Shown one piece after another: positions 1 to 12,639 of a stretch of 64,000 nucleotides of DNA. The notes below the pieces were generated by a model. That model saw only the letters and a program-made list of their open reading frames with translations, was not told the origin of the DNA and searched no databases. This stretch comes from Maratus speciosus (lineage: Eukaryota > Arthropoda > Arachnida > Araneae > Salticidae). The stretch is taken from assembly GCA_963932465.1 (NCBI GenBank), contig OZ010786.1:445148619-445212618 (forward strand). Direction: 5' to 3'. Made by a program: the position numbers and the translations under genes. The first letter of the stretch is position 1; each line of letters begins with the position of its first letter.

Positions 1-142
1 TGCAAAATAATAATAAATGCATTTTTGGGGCACAACCATGTATTTTTAGCAAGCTACTATTAGAATACATTTTAAACAAAATTCCATGCATGTTTTTCAA
101 AAATAAATATATTTTCAAGTTACTGTTTTATTTCATCTGTAG

Positions 143-369
143 ATTTCTTTCAAAATGTTATTAACCGTCAGCGGCGGTCCGAAGATCCAAATCGACGTTA
201 TGGTTGCCAATTCTGCAAATATACTACTGACTATCTTAAAGATCTCAAAAAACATGTTTTGATTCATACTGGAGAAAGAAATTATGTGTGCAGCTTTTGT
301 GGAAAACGTTTTCTTCTCCTACATCATTTAAAATATCATTTAAAAGCACTTCATTCAGTTGTTAATTAA
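143..369 (+). CDS. C2H2 zinc-finger protein, terminal exon
   Basis: The last coding exon of a nuclear DNA-binding zinc-finger protein of unknown identity. A pyrimidine-rich tract ending in CTGTAG at 137-142 is a good splice acceptor. The frame then runs open for 75 codons to TAA at 367-369. It holds two C2H2 fingers: the first starts at CQFC and closes with HVLIH, the second starts at CSFC and closes with HLKALH. They are joined by the linker TGERNYV, close to the classical TGEKPY type. A short basic stretch (RQRRSEDPNRR) precedes the fingers. A final exon holding exactly two fingers behind an acceptor is typical of the alternative 3' exons of arthropod BTB zinc-finger genes such as lola or broad. 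No BTB domain is in the window, so that link is only a suggestion. The upstream exons lie before position 1. Confidence 0.8.
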
Positions 370-542
370 AAGTATTAGTGTATAAATTTACATTTATATT
401 AGTGTTATTTTGGGGTGTCAATATTTAATTTAGCAATTATGTTGGATTGCAGTCTTAAACAAAAATGTGTGTGTGTGTTTGTTTTTTTAAACTATGTATA
501 CCATTTATAATATTCTACCATAGTTTATATATATATGTACAC
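370..542. other. 3' flank of zinc-finger exon
   Basis: AT-rich sequence after the zinc-finger stop codon, probably 3' UTR. It includes a short GT run near 465-480 and an AT-rich run near 525-537. It ends at the 8-bp target duplication of the next element. Confidence 0.4.
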
Positions 543-2781
543 TAGGGTGGAACTTAAGTATAGGGTAAAAAAAAACTTTTTTGTTTTAATGTGTAATAGT
601 GAAAACATTTTTCCTATTTGGATGTCTAAACTATCGGCTGAAAAGGTTTTTTAAAATTAATTTGTTTTCTGGTTCCTCAAGGACGTCAAAATTTAAAAAT
701 TTCAGTATAAAGTAACTTAAAGTAAACAACGTACCTGTTAGCTTATATCTGCTAATATTAAGCAAATACTACCCAGGAGTCACCACTAGGCCCCCTTTGT
801 TATGGATTAATTCAATTGGATATTCAACCTACTGGCTCATAACTCTTCTTAGGCAATCTTTGTCATTACATTGCAGGAATTCAACTTTCCCAAGATAAAG
901 CCATCTCTTGCTTAATATATAAAGACGGTTGGCGCAGCTCGCAAGACAACTTTGACATACATTTCCACTGTTTGAGTATGACAAGGAATATCTAAAATTC
1001 AGGTGTTTGCCCTGTTTGTACTTTTTTTTTAAAGTTTTTCATCCGATCAGTCCATCGAGACAGGATCCATTTTTAATAGTCTATAATTTCAATATGTTCG
1101 CATTTTTTCAAGTTGCTTTCCTATTGATGCAAAAAATCCTTTACTGCCCATAGTGTTTCCAGCAAGATGTTGAAATGAGTATCTAGAGCATGTAATAAGC
1201 AAATTATCCACTGTAAAGTTTTTACTCGTACATTCTTGCTTCCAATGTTTTATAACTACAGATTTGTGTCCTGCATTGACGTTTCACACGCTAAATTTCA
1301 AACTTAAAATGTCCGTATTATTATTTAGAAAATACACCAAAATTGCAGTGGATATATTAATATAAGAAGACGATGTCAATGAAATATGACCAATATATTT
1401 TGATCCTGGATTTTGAACTAACACCACGTGTTCTTCTTTAATGATTTTTCGTTATACTTTTTTTCCTTTGCTTCAATTATCATAGTGTTATCCTCCTTTC
1501 TCCCATCAAAATACAAACCTTCTAAAATTAACTCATTTCATCTTTATTGTTTTTTAAAATTCTTCCTTTTCTTTTCTGTTTGTCTTCTTCAAGTCTATCT
1601 GTCAGTTACCTTTTATTTATTATCATAAGAAATTAAAATAACTTTTTCTTTCATTCATATTTCCTTTTCCTGTCTTGCTACACTTTTTTGTAGGTTTTAT
1701 ATCTATTGATCCTATTGCCCATCCCATATCTCTTTAGTCTTTAAGAAAGTGACATTCTTTTTCTGATACATGATAATATTTAGTGAATTTACACAAAGAA
1801 AAGTTTTTTGCATGATTACCTAACATTTTGCAATTATATATTGGATGTGGGATTATTCTTCCTAATCTTAATATGATGTTTCTTCATATTTTGACATTTC
1901 TCACAACGTTCTCTAATCATTTTTTATGATTTGTGTATCAGAAACAGTTGGAATTGAAGGTCTCAGCAATATACTTTTAATTGTATCAGCAACAGCTTTA
2001 GATAATTCAGAAACAATGTGTTCCAAATTCCAGCTGTCAGAATTTAAGTTAAATTGAACCCATAAATAATGTTTCATAACATCTTCATATGTTTGCCAAA
2101 TATGACAGCCTAATGTTAATTGTTTTGGTTTGCGAAATACAAGACACTTTTCTCCGGGAGGGATTTCTTTGGCTCCAGGGGGGGGGGGGGGGGGCATTAT
2201 AGAGTTCCGGGGGGAAATTGCACTTTTTGACCATTGAATACTCAAAATCTCAAATCTTCTCAGGGGGACATCGCATTGCTCTGCGGGGAATATTCCCCCC
2301 GGGCCACCCTCTGAATTCAACACTGGTTAGCAGACATTGTCACATATGACACTGACTGTTTATTGAAAAATAATCGAATAAACTGTTAACACATGCTAAA
2401 TCGGACTAACTTGTTATGAGTCGCAGCCAAATAAATCAGAGATAATGAAATCCGATGCCCACTACGCTGGGTTCTACAAAAGTCAAAGTGGGGCCATCTT
2501 TTCCATAGCACTCAAACTAAATTATTCTCTTTATTACAGGACATTAACACTTCAAATATTTTAATTTTGAAAAAATATAAATTTAACAATAAAATTAAAA
2601 GACTTTTCATGTAATTATTGGCTTTTATTCTCTTTTTAGGAAAAATCAGACGCTTTGAGGAACTGGAAAATATCATTTTAAAATTAAAAGAAAAATATTT
2701 TCATTTTATGGAGTTAAAAAGGAAAAAACTAATCACTATTAAAATATACAATTCGAAACTTCGTTTTTTAGTTCCACCCTA
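543..2781 (-). mobile_element. hAT-like DNA transposon, decayed
   Basis: The ends are a perfect 11-bp inverted repeat (TAGGGTGGAAC and GTTCCACCCTA), flanked by a perfect 8-bp direct repeat ATGTACAC at 535-542 and 2782-2789. An 8-bp duplication with ends starting TAGGG fits the hAT superfamily. The interior carries only broken minus-strand coding sequence. About 1913-2170 encodes a piece containing CHIWQTYEDVMKHYLW and then a serine/threonine-rich tail. Out of frame from it at about 1830-1915 is a basic piece with RCEKCQNMKKHH, and about 850-1000 has a cysteine-rich piece with VCQSCLASCANRLY. No intact transposase remains. The proline run in the 1913-2323 frame comes from a poly-G tract at 2177-2194. 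The superfamily call rests on the ends, not the protein. Confidence 0.7.
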
Positions 2782-2789
2782 ATGTACAC

Positions 2790-4369
2790 ACATATCGGGT
2801 GTCTTAAAATGGACTGACTGATTTTAAAATTCAATAACTTGCAAACAGTAACAGCTGTTAAAGAAATTCTTGCAGGAGGGTAATGTATGATGTCAGGAGT
2901 TTTTTTTACTGCGATTTTTAGTTTTAGTTTCAAATATGAGTAATAAATGGTGTTGCAAGTAGTGGGCACTGAATCAAGGCAGAAATAGAAATGATCCATT
3001 AATGATGGAAATAATGGAGGTCAAACATATGGAGTAGATTTATATTTGGCTACATTTATAATCTTGTTTTTAAGGCCTAATTTTGAACTCAGTCGATATC
3101 ATTTGGATATCGTTGGTGTTGGATTCAAATTAAAAAATAATATCATACAGAATTACACAGACTAAGTTCAGACCACTCTATTCGTTTGACCTCCTTCGTT
3201 CGCACAACGTTTTTTCTTCTGCCTCGATAAGTTGCCTATATTTTGCACATGTTTCATAATGGTAAAAACATTTGAGTTTAATAATTTGTGTTTTTTTTTT
3301 TTTTTTTTTTTTTTTTAAAGCAATTTAAGTATAATTTGTAATGATATGCCTATATTAAAACACCCCACAACTGGTTAAAACAGTTTTCACAATTGATTAT
3401 TTTCTCTCAGAAATGACAATATTTTAATATGTAGTGTTTTCTCTTTATACACTTGATATTTACTTTGATCAGCTATTTATATGATGATCAAGTTTGGAAT
3501 AAAAAGAAAAAAAAAACAGTGCTTTCAATTTTCAGCTTTGTGTTACAAGATAAAAAGTTGCTTAAAATTGTATGAGATAAATGAAATGCTTTTGTAAATT
3601 TTTTGTAATATACTTGTTATTTTTATAATTGTTATAATAAAAATTGCTATGAATCGTTGCTTTGTTTTACCATTTTGTAATCTATTTCACGTAGCATTGT
3701 TATTATTTTTAAAAAGGAATGCATAGTGCATTAAATAACTTGTCGTCTTAGAAAATGTAGTTAAATGAATTTTTCTTATTTCGCTTTTATTTATTTTTTA
3801 GTCAAAACTTGGAAGTTATTAACAATGAAATCTTTTTCTAGGCTATAAAGTGGCATATTTTTTAATGATTCGTCAATTAAAAAAAAAAAAAAAAAAAAAA
3901 AATTGTGAAATGAAATTCAAATGCAAACAAGAAAGTTTATCGTTTTAACTTCTTGAAGATAATTTTGATAAACAAGAAGTAACTTTTACTCTTAGACTTG
4001 TCGGAAGTAAATTAGGTTAAAAATTCATATCATTTATTACAAACTTAATATTCTGTTCCTGAGACAATTATCTTCAAAAATTACTTTCTAATATTACCTA
4101 TGTGATGATGAAAAATATAAAATTGCTAGAAAAAAAAATATTATTTCCTTATTGTCATGACCACATGCCAACAGTATCAACCCTTTGAAGGACGGTAGTA
4201 TATTATTTATACCAGTTAATTTTAATCCCGAACTGTCAAAGATGTAACAGAATTTTTTAATAAAATTTTGTTTTTATAATGTATGTAAAGAATAACATTT
4301 ACTTATTTTCAAATTAATCTGTTCATAAATTCTGTTGACAGTTAACCATTTCAACATTTTAGCAACATA
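2790..4369. other. AT-rich DNA without recognised genes
   Basis: No coding region is supported. There are long homopolymers: a T run at about 3291-3316 and an A run at about 3880-3901. Several frames are open only by chance in this AT-rich sequence. Confidence 0.5.
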
Positions 4370-4373
4370 CTAA

Positions 4374-4523
4374 TCCCTTGACATTCAGGACGCCCTGATT
4401 TTATCGTAGACGACTACCAGACGTACAGAGCTACATCCATGTGGAATATGAAAATACAAATTTACACTATAATCCGGTATATATATGTCCGTACTTGAAA
4501 AAAGCGGTCTGGGTGTCAAGGGA
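4374..4523. mobile_element. piggyBac-like MITE, 150 bp
   Basis: The ends TCCCTTGACA and TGTCAAGGGA are perfect 10-bp inverted repeats with weaker similarity further in. The right flank is TTAA (4524-4527) and the left is CTAA (4370-4373), a one-base departure from the TTAA duplication of piggyBac-type elements. There is no coding capacity. Confidence 0.6.
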
Positions 4524-4527
4524 TTAA

Positions 4528-7089
4528 TTATAGCAGTTTAGTATATTAATTAATTTTTTTTTTTCATTCAGAAAAATCTATATTTTATGTGCATCCTACA
4601 CCTTTTATGCCTGCATTTTATTTTAATTATTTCAAAATATTTCATGTTGTATTTTATTTTTTTTCAAAAATTCTTATTATTTTTTGTTTTAAGCCAGATC
4701 ACAATTGTTTCTATACCTTTGAACATCATCCCAATTTATCGATCATTTGAAAGGCATCATAATCAGTCTGCCTAAATGAAACTTGGTAGGAGTGCCAGGC
4801 AGATCACCACTTGAGAATATAGTGCATTTTAGAGGCTATACTGAAAATCATCCCAGTTCATGCATCACTCAAAAAATTAAGATGTCTGGATTAAAAATCT
4901 TTTATTTCATCCACTCAAAAATGTATATCTGTCTGACATAATTACAAAAGCATTTTTATTCCTACATGTATGAAATTTTAAGGTGTTATTCAAATTCTAA
5001 GCAATTGGACAGGCTTTTTTTTTTAATATTATTCTATAAATCTGATGCACCGTTTATTACAGTCAATTGCTGTCTGATGACCATCTCTCTGCGATTTTCA
5101 TGTCTTAAAAATGAGTTTAAAATTGGACAGTATCATATGACAGTTTTTTTTAGTAAGAAGAGGAAAAACATTGTTGTATTTCTTGTAATGTGAATAAAAA
5201 TATGCGCATATTTTATGTGCTTAACAGACCAAAATTACTTCATGATTATATCGGATGTTAGCAAGGTTAGATTTGAGAATATCCTGAACATTTGGTAAAC
5301 TTAAGCACAATTTGATAAATATGTTAAGCTGATTTGCTTAACTTCCAAATTTCACAATTTTAGGCAAAGTTCAACTTGGTTGAGACTGACTGTTTAGTAT
5401 ACTTGCTTGACATCACTAACTTTCAAATAATTTACATAAATTGTGATGATATTCAATGATAGAGATTAATCTCCAAAATTTGTAAAGTTTTGTGTATTTA
5501 CTACAGATTTTACTTAGGCAGACTGACTGTTTAATATTCTTGGCAGTGTTGAATTCAGGCATTTTTCTCCAGGTGGGATTTCTGCAGTTCTGGTGAGGGT
5601 CATAACAGGGTTCCAGAGGTATGTGGGGAAAGGAAGGGTAACACTTCTGGATAATTATTTATTGTAAAATCCCAAATTTTCCAAGGGGAGATTTTTGGTT
5701 CTCTGAGACACAGATGTCCCCCTCCAGGCACCCCCCGCCCCCACTCCCCCGAATTCAACAGTAATTCTAAGTTACATTGTCTGTTAAGTGATATATAAAT
5801 TTTGATGCTTTTTAGGAACACAAAATTTTCTGCAGTTACCTTCCAGTTTATTATTTTTTTTTTGCAATTCATTAATGAAGATCTTAAACTGAAATTATTG
5901 CTAATTTAATTTATTCTGTTTACATTCTTTTTTACTTTTTTATTATTATTTTTTTAATATCCTGTTTTTGTACTTGAAGCAGAATTATAATGGGCAAAAC
6001 TTTACTAACTTAGAAAATTCAGTAAGCTAATCACTGTATTAAGTAATTAATTTTCATGTGAAATTTTTGTTTATTTCTTTCAAATTGGAAGCATCTTGTT
6101 CGAAGCAGTGAAAAGTCTTTATACTATGGCATCTTATGAGACTGTTTTTTTTTTCTTTAAAAAAAAAAATTGTACATTTTTTTTAGAATATCAAGAGTTT
6201 GAATCCTTTTAGTGAAGAATAAATCTTTCTTTTTTTTTCCCTCATAATTTCTGTACTATAATGCAGCTTTGTTAAGCATTCATGTGCTTGTAGAATGTGC
6301 CCTTGAAATTATATCTATCACCCATGTTTTAGAAAACTTAAAAAAAAAAAAAAAAAAAATCTGTGTATTATTATTAACAGCTTACCTTACTGTTCATAAA
6401 TTTTTAGATCACAAACAAAAATTTACGCTATTCATGAAACACTTAGCAATATCTTCCTGACTCCTAAGGTTACAAAAAAAGTCTGCTAACAGTATGTCTA
6501 TAACATTCATTACCATAATTAGATCCATTTGACAAAAACAAAAGCTTAGCTCGTGTATTTAGTTTGTTACTATTCAGTATTTCTTAACTTATCATAAATA
6601 TCTAAAAAATGTTACACAAGAGACCAAAGAGAACTACTTTCTTCATCAAGACATAGATTGCAAAAAAAAAAAAAAAAAAAAAAAATATGCATGCAACAAA
6701 TATAAAATTATTTATGTATGTAAAATTGTTTTGTACTTTCAAATTACAATTCTTATTTTTCCTTTAAAAAGAAAAAACTGATATTTAAAAGCTGTTTAAT
6801 TTTTATGATTACAATTTTTTAAAACAAGGTATGTGATACTAATGCACCGCATAACTCAAAGATTTTATGTACTTATATTGATATTTAAAGATGTAATGTA
6901 ATATAGTTAGAGATTAATTAAAATTGTAAATCTAAAATTTTACATATTGACTTTGCTGGATTAACCAATATGGTGAGAGATAAATTTTTAAACAGAAATC
7001 ATAGGCATACGTAGCATGACTACAAATCAAAGATTTTATGCATTAAATGTTCCTCCAGTTATAACTTTTTAATCTTTTCTGTTATTCAG
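4528..7089. other. AT-rich DNA without recognised genes
   Basis: No convincing exon is visible. Short open frames lack domains or coding bias. A-runs occur at about 6340-6359 and 6661-6685. If the piggyBac-type exon at 7090 belongs to a spliced gene, this stretch is at least partly its upstream intron. Confidence 0.45.
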
Positions 7090-7361
7090 AAATATTACCA
7101 GAAACTACACAATTACCAGGGTACCTTAGGAAAAGATGGATGATGATGAAAAATACACCAGAGAGACTTCAAGGCCAACATTGGGCTCACTTTCCAAAAC
7201 ATATTGATCCAACACCAGCAAAGCGAAATCCAGCAAGAACTTGCAAAGTTTGCTCAAAGCATAAAAGGCGTAGTGAAACGACATGGGAATGCAAAAAGTG
7301 TAAAGTAGCATTGCATGTTCCTGAATGTTTTGAAAAGTACCACACATTGAACGAATATTAA
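7090..7361 (+). CDS. piggyBac-type transposase C-terminal exon
   Basis: The frame ends at TAA 7359-7361 and encodes about 90 residues that match the C-terminus of piggyBac/PGBD proteins. A PETTQLPGYLRKRW-like lead-in is followed by a cysteine-rich zinc-binding domain in the order CKVC, CKKC, PECFEKYH. In piggyBac this domain binds the terminal repeats and assists nuclear targeting. The catalytic DDE domain is not in the sequence directly upstream. A polypyrimidine tract ending in TTATTCAG at 7082-7089 would serve as a splice acceptor, so it can be read as the last exon of a spliced gene. Alternatives are a 5'-truncated transposon or a domesticated PGBD-like host gene. No TTAA-flanked end is evident nearby. 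I see no stop or frameshift in these codons. Confidence 0.65.
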
Positions 7362-8479
7362 TATTCTGTCATTGCCTTTAACATGTTCATAATTTAGCAT
7401 ATTCAGCTCATGAATTAAAATAAAATTTTATTAAGAAGTTATTTATTTCTTGGTCAAAAATCATTCTTGTTCAGTGGATATTTTATTTGAATGAATGTAT
7501 TTTAGTTTCACCTTTTCTGTTATATATAAATGGACAAATATAAAACCTGATATGATATATTAATGTCTAAGGTGATAACATTAAGATATAGATAATAATA
7601 AGAATAATAAACTTCTACGTAAGTTGTATCTGAATATTTTCACAAAATTTAATCTTATGATCAAATTGCTTACAATTAGTGACATATGAGGAATTTTTGC
7701 ATTAATACACTGTCATCATTTAAATTGTACCACATGGGTTTAATATTACAAAAAATGCTGATTTATTATGCTAAGATTTTTTTTATTTATTGTTCAATAT
7801 GTTATACAATATACTTATCAATGTTATAAAACTTTTAAAAAAGGTCATACTTGATCTGACATAGACAATACCCCCCCCCCCCCCCAAAAAAAAAAAAAAA
7901 TAAATAAAAAAAAATCACAGGCCCTAAATTTATTTCTTTATTTTTTATAACTTTCCACTATATTATTATAGTACAGTGCATTATTAATAATAGAATATTT
8001 TCACCATATTCAAACTGTTCCCTCCCCCTCAGAAATATTTTCTAGGTTTGGCTGCATTCTTATCTATGACTTTCAAAATGTATCGTGTGTATAATTGTTA
8101 GCTGCATATCAGTTTAAACACATAAAATGTTTAAGGCCTCTAACATCTATTCACGTATTAGATCTGAAAAAGCATATTGCATCACACACATTTATATGTT
8201 GCAGGGGTTTTGGTTCAGTCTCAGTGCTAGAGATTCCATTGCCCCTTTCAAGTATTGCAGTCAAATAATACCCTCTAAAGAAACCATATTTATCAACTAC
8301 ATGCAATAACCACAAAATCAAGTGTATGTTTGAATTGCTACATGTGATAGTTCAGGAAGAATTTTAGTGGCCATTTTTGACAGTAGCAATAAGTTAATCA
8401 TTAAAGGTATGAAAAGCTCACCTTTGAATCACATTGTTTTACTATTATGTTTATAAATTAAAAAAAAAAAAAGAAAAAA
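7362..8479. other. AT-rich DNA with C and A homopolymers
   Basis: No gene is supported. A C run followed by an A run lies near 7871-7900. Confidence 0.45.
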
Positions 8480-8764
8480 AACTCTCTCTTTTTCTAACTT
8501 TCTAACATAGTTGAAAAGAATTTATGACTTCAGTTTGTTTGTCTTGTTGTCTTGCATCTAACTTTTGTAAATGTATTCAAATTGCCATGTAATTGATATA
8601 TGTTATTAAGGTTTACTATGTCGTGTTTGCTGTTGAAAATGGAGTGTGTAGCATTAATAAGTTCATTTACAGGAAGAAACTCAAAAGAATCCCGCTATAT
8701 TATGTCCTATGGGGGAAAATCATTTGTAGTGTATTTTAGTGATGTTATTGCACTATTTCAAGTA
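8480..8764 (+). repeat. ~170-bp tandem repeat, left part
   Basis: This is the left part of a degenerate tandem array whose units contain TTTACAGG followed shortly by CAAAAGAAT. The array continues at 16880 once the Tigger insertion is removed. The stretch around 8505-8600 (CTAACATAGTTGAAAAG onward) reappears around 54725-54850 inside another element. Confidence 0.6.
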
Positions 8765-9204
8765 TGGTAGATGCTCAATTTTATGAACTTTTTTTTACAA
8801 ATTCTTCATTTTTACGAACTGATGTACTGGTCTTGATCTGCATACCATTGAACTTATATTATAATTTGCTCAATTTTACGAACTAAAATCACATAAACTC
8901 TCTTTTTTACTAACTTAATCTTTTGGCACGTTTTCAATTTCTCTCCCATATTTTGTCGAAAAGTAGGTGGGGGGAAAGAGGATTAGTAAATGATAACTGG
9001 AAAAGGTAGAAGAAAATTCTCACGTTCAGGTGCAGGGTTATCACGTGTTAGTGGGGAATGCAGGGAGGGGGTGTCAAAAGAACTTTTCTTGTACTACAAT
9101 TGGATGTTGTTTTGGTTCTTTTCGTATGCAGTGGTCTGATTATCGTATTCGCATTTCCTCATTCTTATGTGTGTTGTTCACACAATCTTTCAGATTTTTT
9201 GAAG

Positions 9205-9755
9205 ATGTCAACCAAACAGAATAGAATGTGCTTGACTTTAGATGTAAAGAAAAAAATCTTAAAAGAAGTGGATGCAAGAACTTTGACAAAGACTGAAATT
9301 GCTAAAAATATGGAATACCAAAAAGTACATTGAGCACTCTCATCAAGGAGAAATCATACTTGCCATAGGAAATGCATCTGCTGAAGTTGCCCCTTCCTGA
9401 AGATATTTTTGGAAGGTACAATTTCCTGATCTTGTTGATGGCTCTTGCTGCTTGGGTTCAGAAGATAAGAAAGAAGAACATTCCCACTGACGGAAACCTT
9501 TTGAAAGAGCAAGCTGATACATTTGCCTCAAAGCTAGGCAAGAAGGATTTATTTAGAACCAATTTTAGATGGTTGGTTGCAAAAATTTAAGTTAAGACAT
9601 GGTCTAAGTTTCTGAAAATCATGTGGTGAAATAGCAGCCGTGGATACAACCATCACAAACAATTGGAAAGAAGGTAAGCTGAAGTCTCTGATTGCAGAAT
9701 GCAGACAAAACTGGATTATTTTTTAAAACTCTTCAAGAAAAAAACATTAGCTTTT
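9205..9755 (+). pseudogene. Tigger transposase, N-terminal half
   Basis: The first ATG at 9205 opens a CENP-B-type helix-turn-helix (LTLDVKKKILKEV, then TKTEIAKNM) that would bind the element ends. After about 41 codons the frame is lost. The second CENP-B helix-turn-helix resumes at about 9430-9590 with KNIPTDGN and DTFASKLGKKDL. The start of the DDE domain is visible at about 9698-9755 as NADKTGLFFK, which keeps the first catalytic aspartate (family form NADETG). At least one frameshift and several stops separate the parts, so this is not functional. The coding sequence then runs into the TTAA MITE. Confidence 0.8.
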
Positions 9756-9759
9756 AACA

Positions 9760-9991
9760 TGTTGAATGCCATGGTGACTGACACTGAAGCTGAAAAATTT
9801 ACAATGTTTTAAGTAATTTTTAAGAAAGTATAATCCTGTAATAAATAAAAAGTAAGTAGATTTTAAATAAATTTTCAGTAATTACTTAAAACAATATATA
9901 TATGTTTAGTTTTATATCATATTTTAGATTGTCAGTCATCGGTGAATGACACATTCTAATAGGAAAGTTCAGTGACGTGGCGTTTAACATG
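9760..9991. mobile_element. piggyBac-like MITE, 232 bp
   Basis: It is flanked by TTAA at 9756-9759 and 9992-9995. The inverted ends are CATGTTGAATGCCATGGTGA and, on the other strand, CATGTTAAACGCCACGTCAC. Removing it with one TTAA rejoins the Tigger coding sequence across the junction, which confirms the boundaries. It has no coding capacity. Confidence 0.8.
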
Positions 9992-10499
9992 TTAAAGGTG
10001 ACATATGCAATGGTGGAAAAAGAGCAAAACAAAGACTATGATATTGCTTTGTACTAGTGATGGGCGATAACGAGATGTTTTTCTCGATTGTATGGACATC
10101 TCGATATTTTTCGATTGTGTAAATTTTTTCTCGATGACTACAGTTTGCAAATTTCTTTTATAAATCATATATTATGTATTATATACGTCATACATTTATC
10201 AAGAATCGTCTGCGGGTGAACTGGAATGAGTCGATGTTAATAAAGACTAGGTGACTTCGACTGCTAGCGGGCCCCTCCTTTAATCGGGGCCCCTAATTTA
10301 TACGTAATCTTGTAATATGAAATCACAAACAGGTTACCTGCTATATACGGCACTGATATATGATAGCAGGCAGGTGTGGTGTGCACACACTACAAAATCT
10401 TGTAAAAAATATAATATCGAAACGAATGAACCTTGGACCAGATCTCTTGGGGAAGGGGTCAAAGCGAGCGGAGGAGCACAGCAGCTGCATAATATGATT

Positions 10500-11440
10500 A
10501 CGTCGTCACAGGTCTTTAGGCCTTTCCAACCATATGTCACATGAGAAGTCTAGATCTGAATTTATAAAAATGCCCTCCCCGTGAGGGCAAAGGGGGGAGG
10601 GGTGCGGGAGGTGGATAACATGAGTAAGTGGTCATAAGCCTTTCCAACAATATGTCACATGAGGGGTCTCGGCTAAATTTAGAAAAACACCCCCGTGGGA
10701 AAAAAGTGGGGGGGGGGCGGTCACCGGAGGTGCATTACATCAATAAGTAGTCACAGACCTTCCCAACGATATCTCACATGTGGGGTCTTGGCTAAATTTG
10801 AAAAAGTGTCCCCCGGGGGGAGGCAAAATGGGGGGATGGACACCAGAGGAGCATAACATCAATAAGTAGTCACAGACCTTTCCAACGATATCTCACATGA
10901 GGGGTCTTAGCTAAATTTGAAAAAGTGTCCCCCGGGAGAGGCAAATTGGGGGAGACTGTCACCGGAGGTGCATAACATCAATAAATAGTCACAGACCTTT
11001 CCAACGATATCTCACATGAGGGGTCTTGGCTAAATTTGGAAAAGTGCCCCGGGGGGGGGGGGGGGGGGCAAAGTGGTGGTTGGGACACCGTAGGTACATA
11101 ACATCAATAAGTAGTCACAGACCTTTCCAACGATATCTCACATGAGGGGTCTTGGCTAAATTTCAAAAAGTGTCCCCCAGGGGGGGCAAAGAGTGGGGGG
11201 GGACTGTCACCGGAAGTGCATAACATCAATAAGTAGTCACAGACCTTTTCAACGATATCTCACAAGAGGGGTATTGACTAAATTTGGAAAAGTGTCCTCC
11301 GGGGGGGGGGGGGCAAAGTGGGGGGACGGTACCGGAAGTGCATAGCATCAATAAATAGTCACAAACCTTTCAAACGATATGTCACATGAGGGGTCTTGAC
11401 TAAATTTGGAAAAGTGTCCTGAAATTTCATATATTATAAA
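10500..11440 (+). repeat. ~120-bp tandem repeat block, about 8 units
   Basis: Each unit has the core GTCACAGACCTTTCCAACGA, then CTCACATGAGGGGTCTTGGC and a G-rich run of 6-19 guanines. Cores recur at about 10505, 10627, 10744, 10864, 10983, 11105, 11230 and 11347. The units grow more diverged past 11400. Confidence 0.8.
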
Positions 11441-12155
11441 TAATATTTAGCGGAGGTCTCCATAAAAAAAATCTGATCTAAAATGATAAAAACTGAAAAA
11501 ACTACCCTCGCAGTGGGGGCCAAATTGGGGAGGGGAGGAAGAAAGTCTCATAATATGAAAGAGTCATCCGAGAGCTTACCGATGACGTATCACATGACTG
11601 GTCCAAAAAAAGTTTGAAAATTGCTCCCCCTCCCTCGTGGATCCACTCTTTCGCCCCGGAATTCACACAGCCGCCACTTTAAAATTTTTATGTTCAATAA
11701 ATAATATTTACCGGAAGACTGCATAAAAAACCCACATCTAAAGTGATATTTAAATTTATTATAGAAATCGGCTACGGTTTTAAAAATTTGTTCGCCCCTT
11801 CCCCATCCCACTTTGGGCAAAGAAAGGTTCATAGTATGACAGAGTGGTCAAAGGGCTTTTCGATTATATGCCACAGGAAGGGTTCGGTAAAATTTTTAAA
11901 ATTGCACCCTGCATGACTCCACTCTCACGTCCTCCTCCCTCGAAATCACCCGACCCACCTTCCTCTTTGAAATTTTTATATTTAAAAAATAATTTTTATC
12001 GGAGGGCTCCAGGTATGTGACATCTTGGTAGGGCTAAAATAAGAGAAACTTTGAAAATTAGGGCTTCATTTCACAGCTCATTGTCATGCCTCTTTTTCTA
12101 TCTCGTCCCTTAGTACTCTCGATAAATTTTCTTACTTTTCTTCTCTGCCGAGGAC

Positions 12156-12390
12156 GAGAGAAATCCTCGAAAAGCTTCTCATAGCGAAATGTTGAAAAGC
12201 ACGAGAGAAATCCTCGAAAGGCTTTTCATTGGGAGATTTCGAAAAGGACGAGAGAAACCAGCGAGAGGCTTCCCATCGGGAAAGGTTGAAAACGGCGAGA
12301 GAAACTCTTGAGATACTTCCCATCCCGAAAGGTTTAAAACCGCGAGAGAACCAACCATCGAGCACCTTCCCATCTGGAAGCGTCGAAATG
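12156..12390 (+). repeat. 47-bp tandem repeat, 5 units
   Basis: Five consecutive units of about 47 bp each start GAGAGAAA or GAGAGAACC, with a conserved CTTCCCAT-type centre and a GAAA-rich end. The repeat keeps frames open on both strands, which explains several spurious open reading frames here. Confidence 0.8.
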
Positions 12391-12639
12391 CTGGAAAAAT
12401 CATCGAGATGAGATTTGCCGAAATGCGAGATAGAAATGAAGCTTTCAGAGTCAAACTTACCGCATTTCTGGTTTAAGTCATAATTTCTCAAAGGAGTCCA
12501 TCTGCTTATCCAATCTCTTTTTAGCTCGCAGGCTATCTAAGCCTGAGAGTTAATGTACCCGTGGGTTCTGTGTGTATGCATGTACATGCGTACGTACGTA
12601 TGTATGTATGTAACGCGATAACTCTTGATTAAAATGTAC

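Noticed and set aside
1913..2323. 136-codon minus-strand frame with a proline run
   Set aside because: The first half is an artefact of G-rich sequence; only the second half looks like transposon protein, and it is described within the hAT-like element.
5600..5872. Glycine/proline-containing minus-strand frame
   Set aside because: Low-complexity chance frame in AT-rich DNA with a local G-rich patch.
12132..12491. Overlapping frames of 119, 91 and 60 codons
   Set aside because: They arise from the 47-bp tandem repeat on both strands; there is no domain and no consistent frame.
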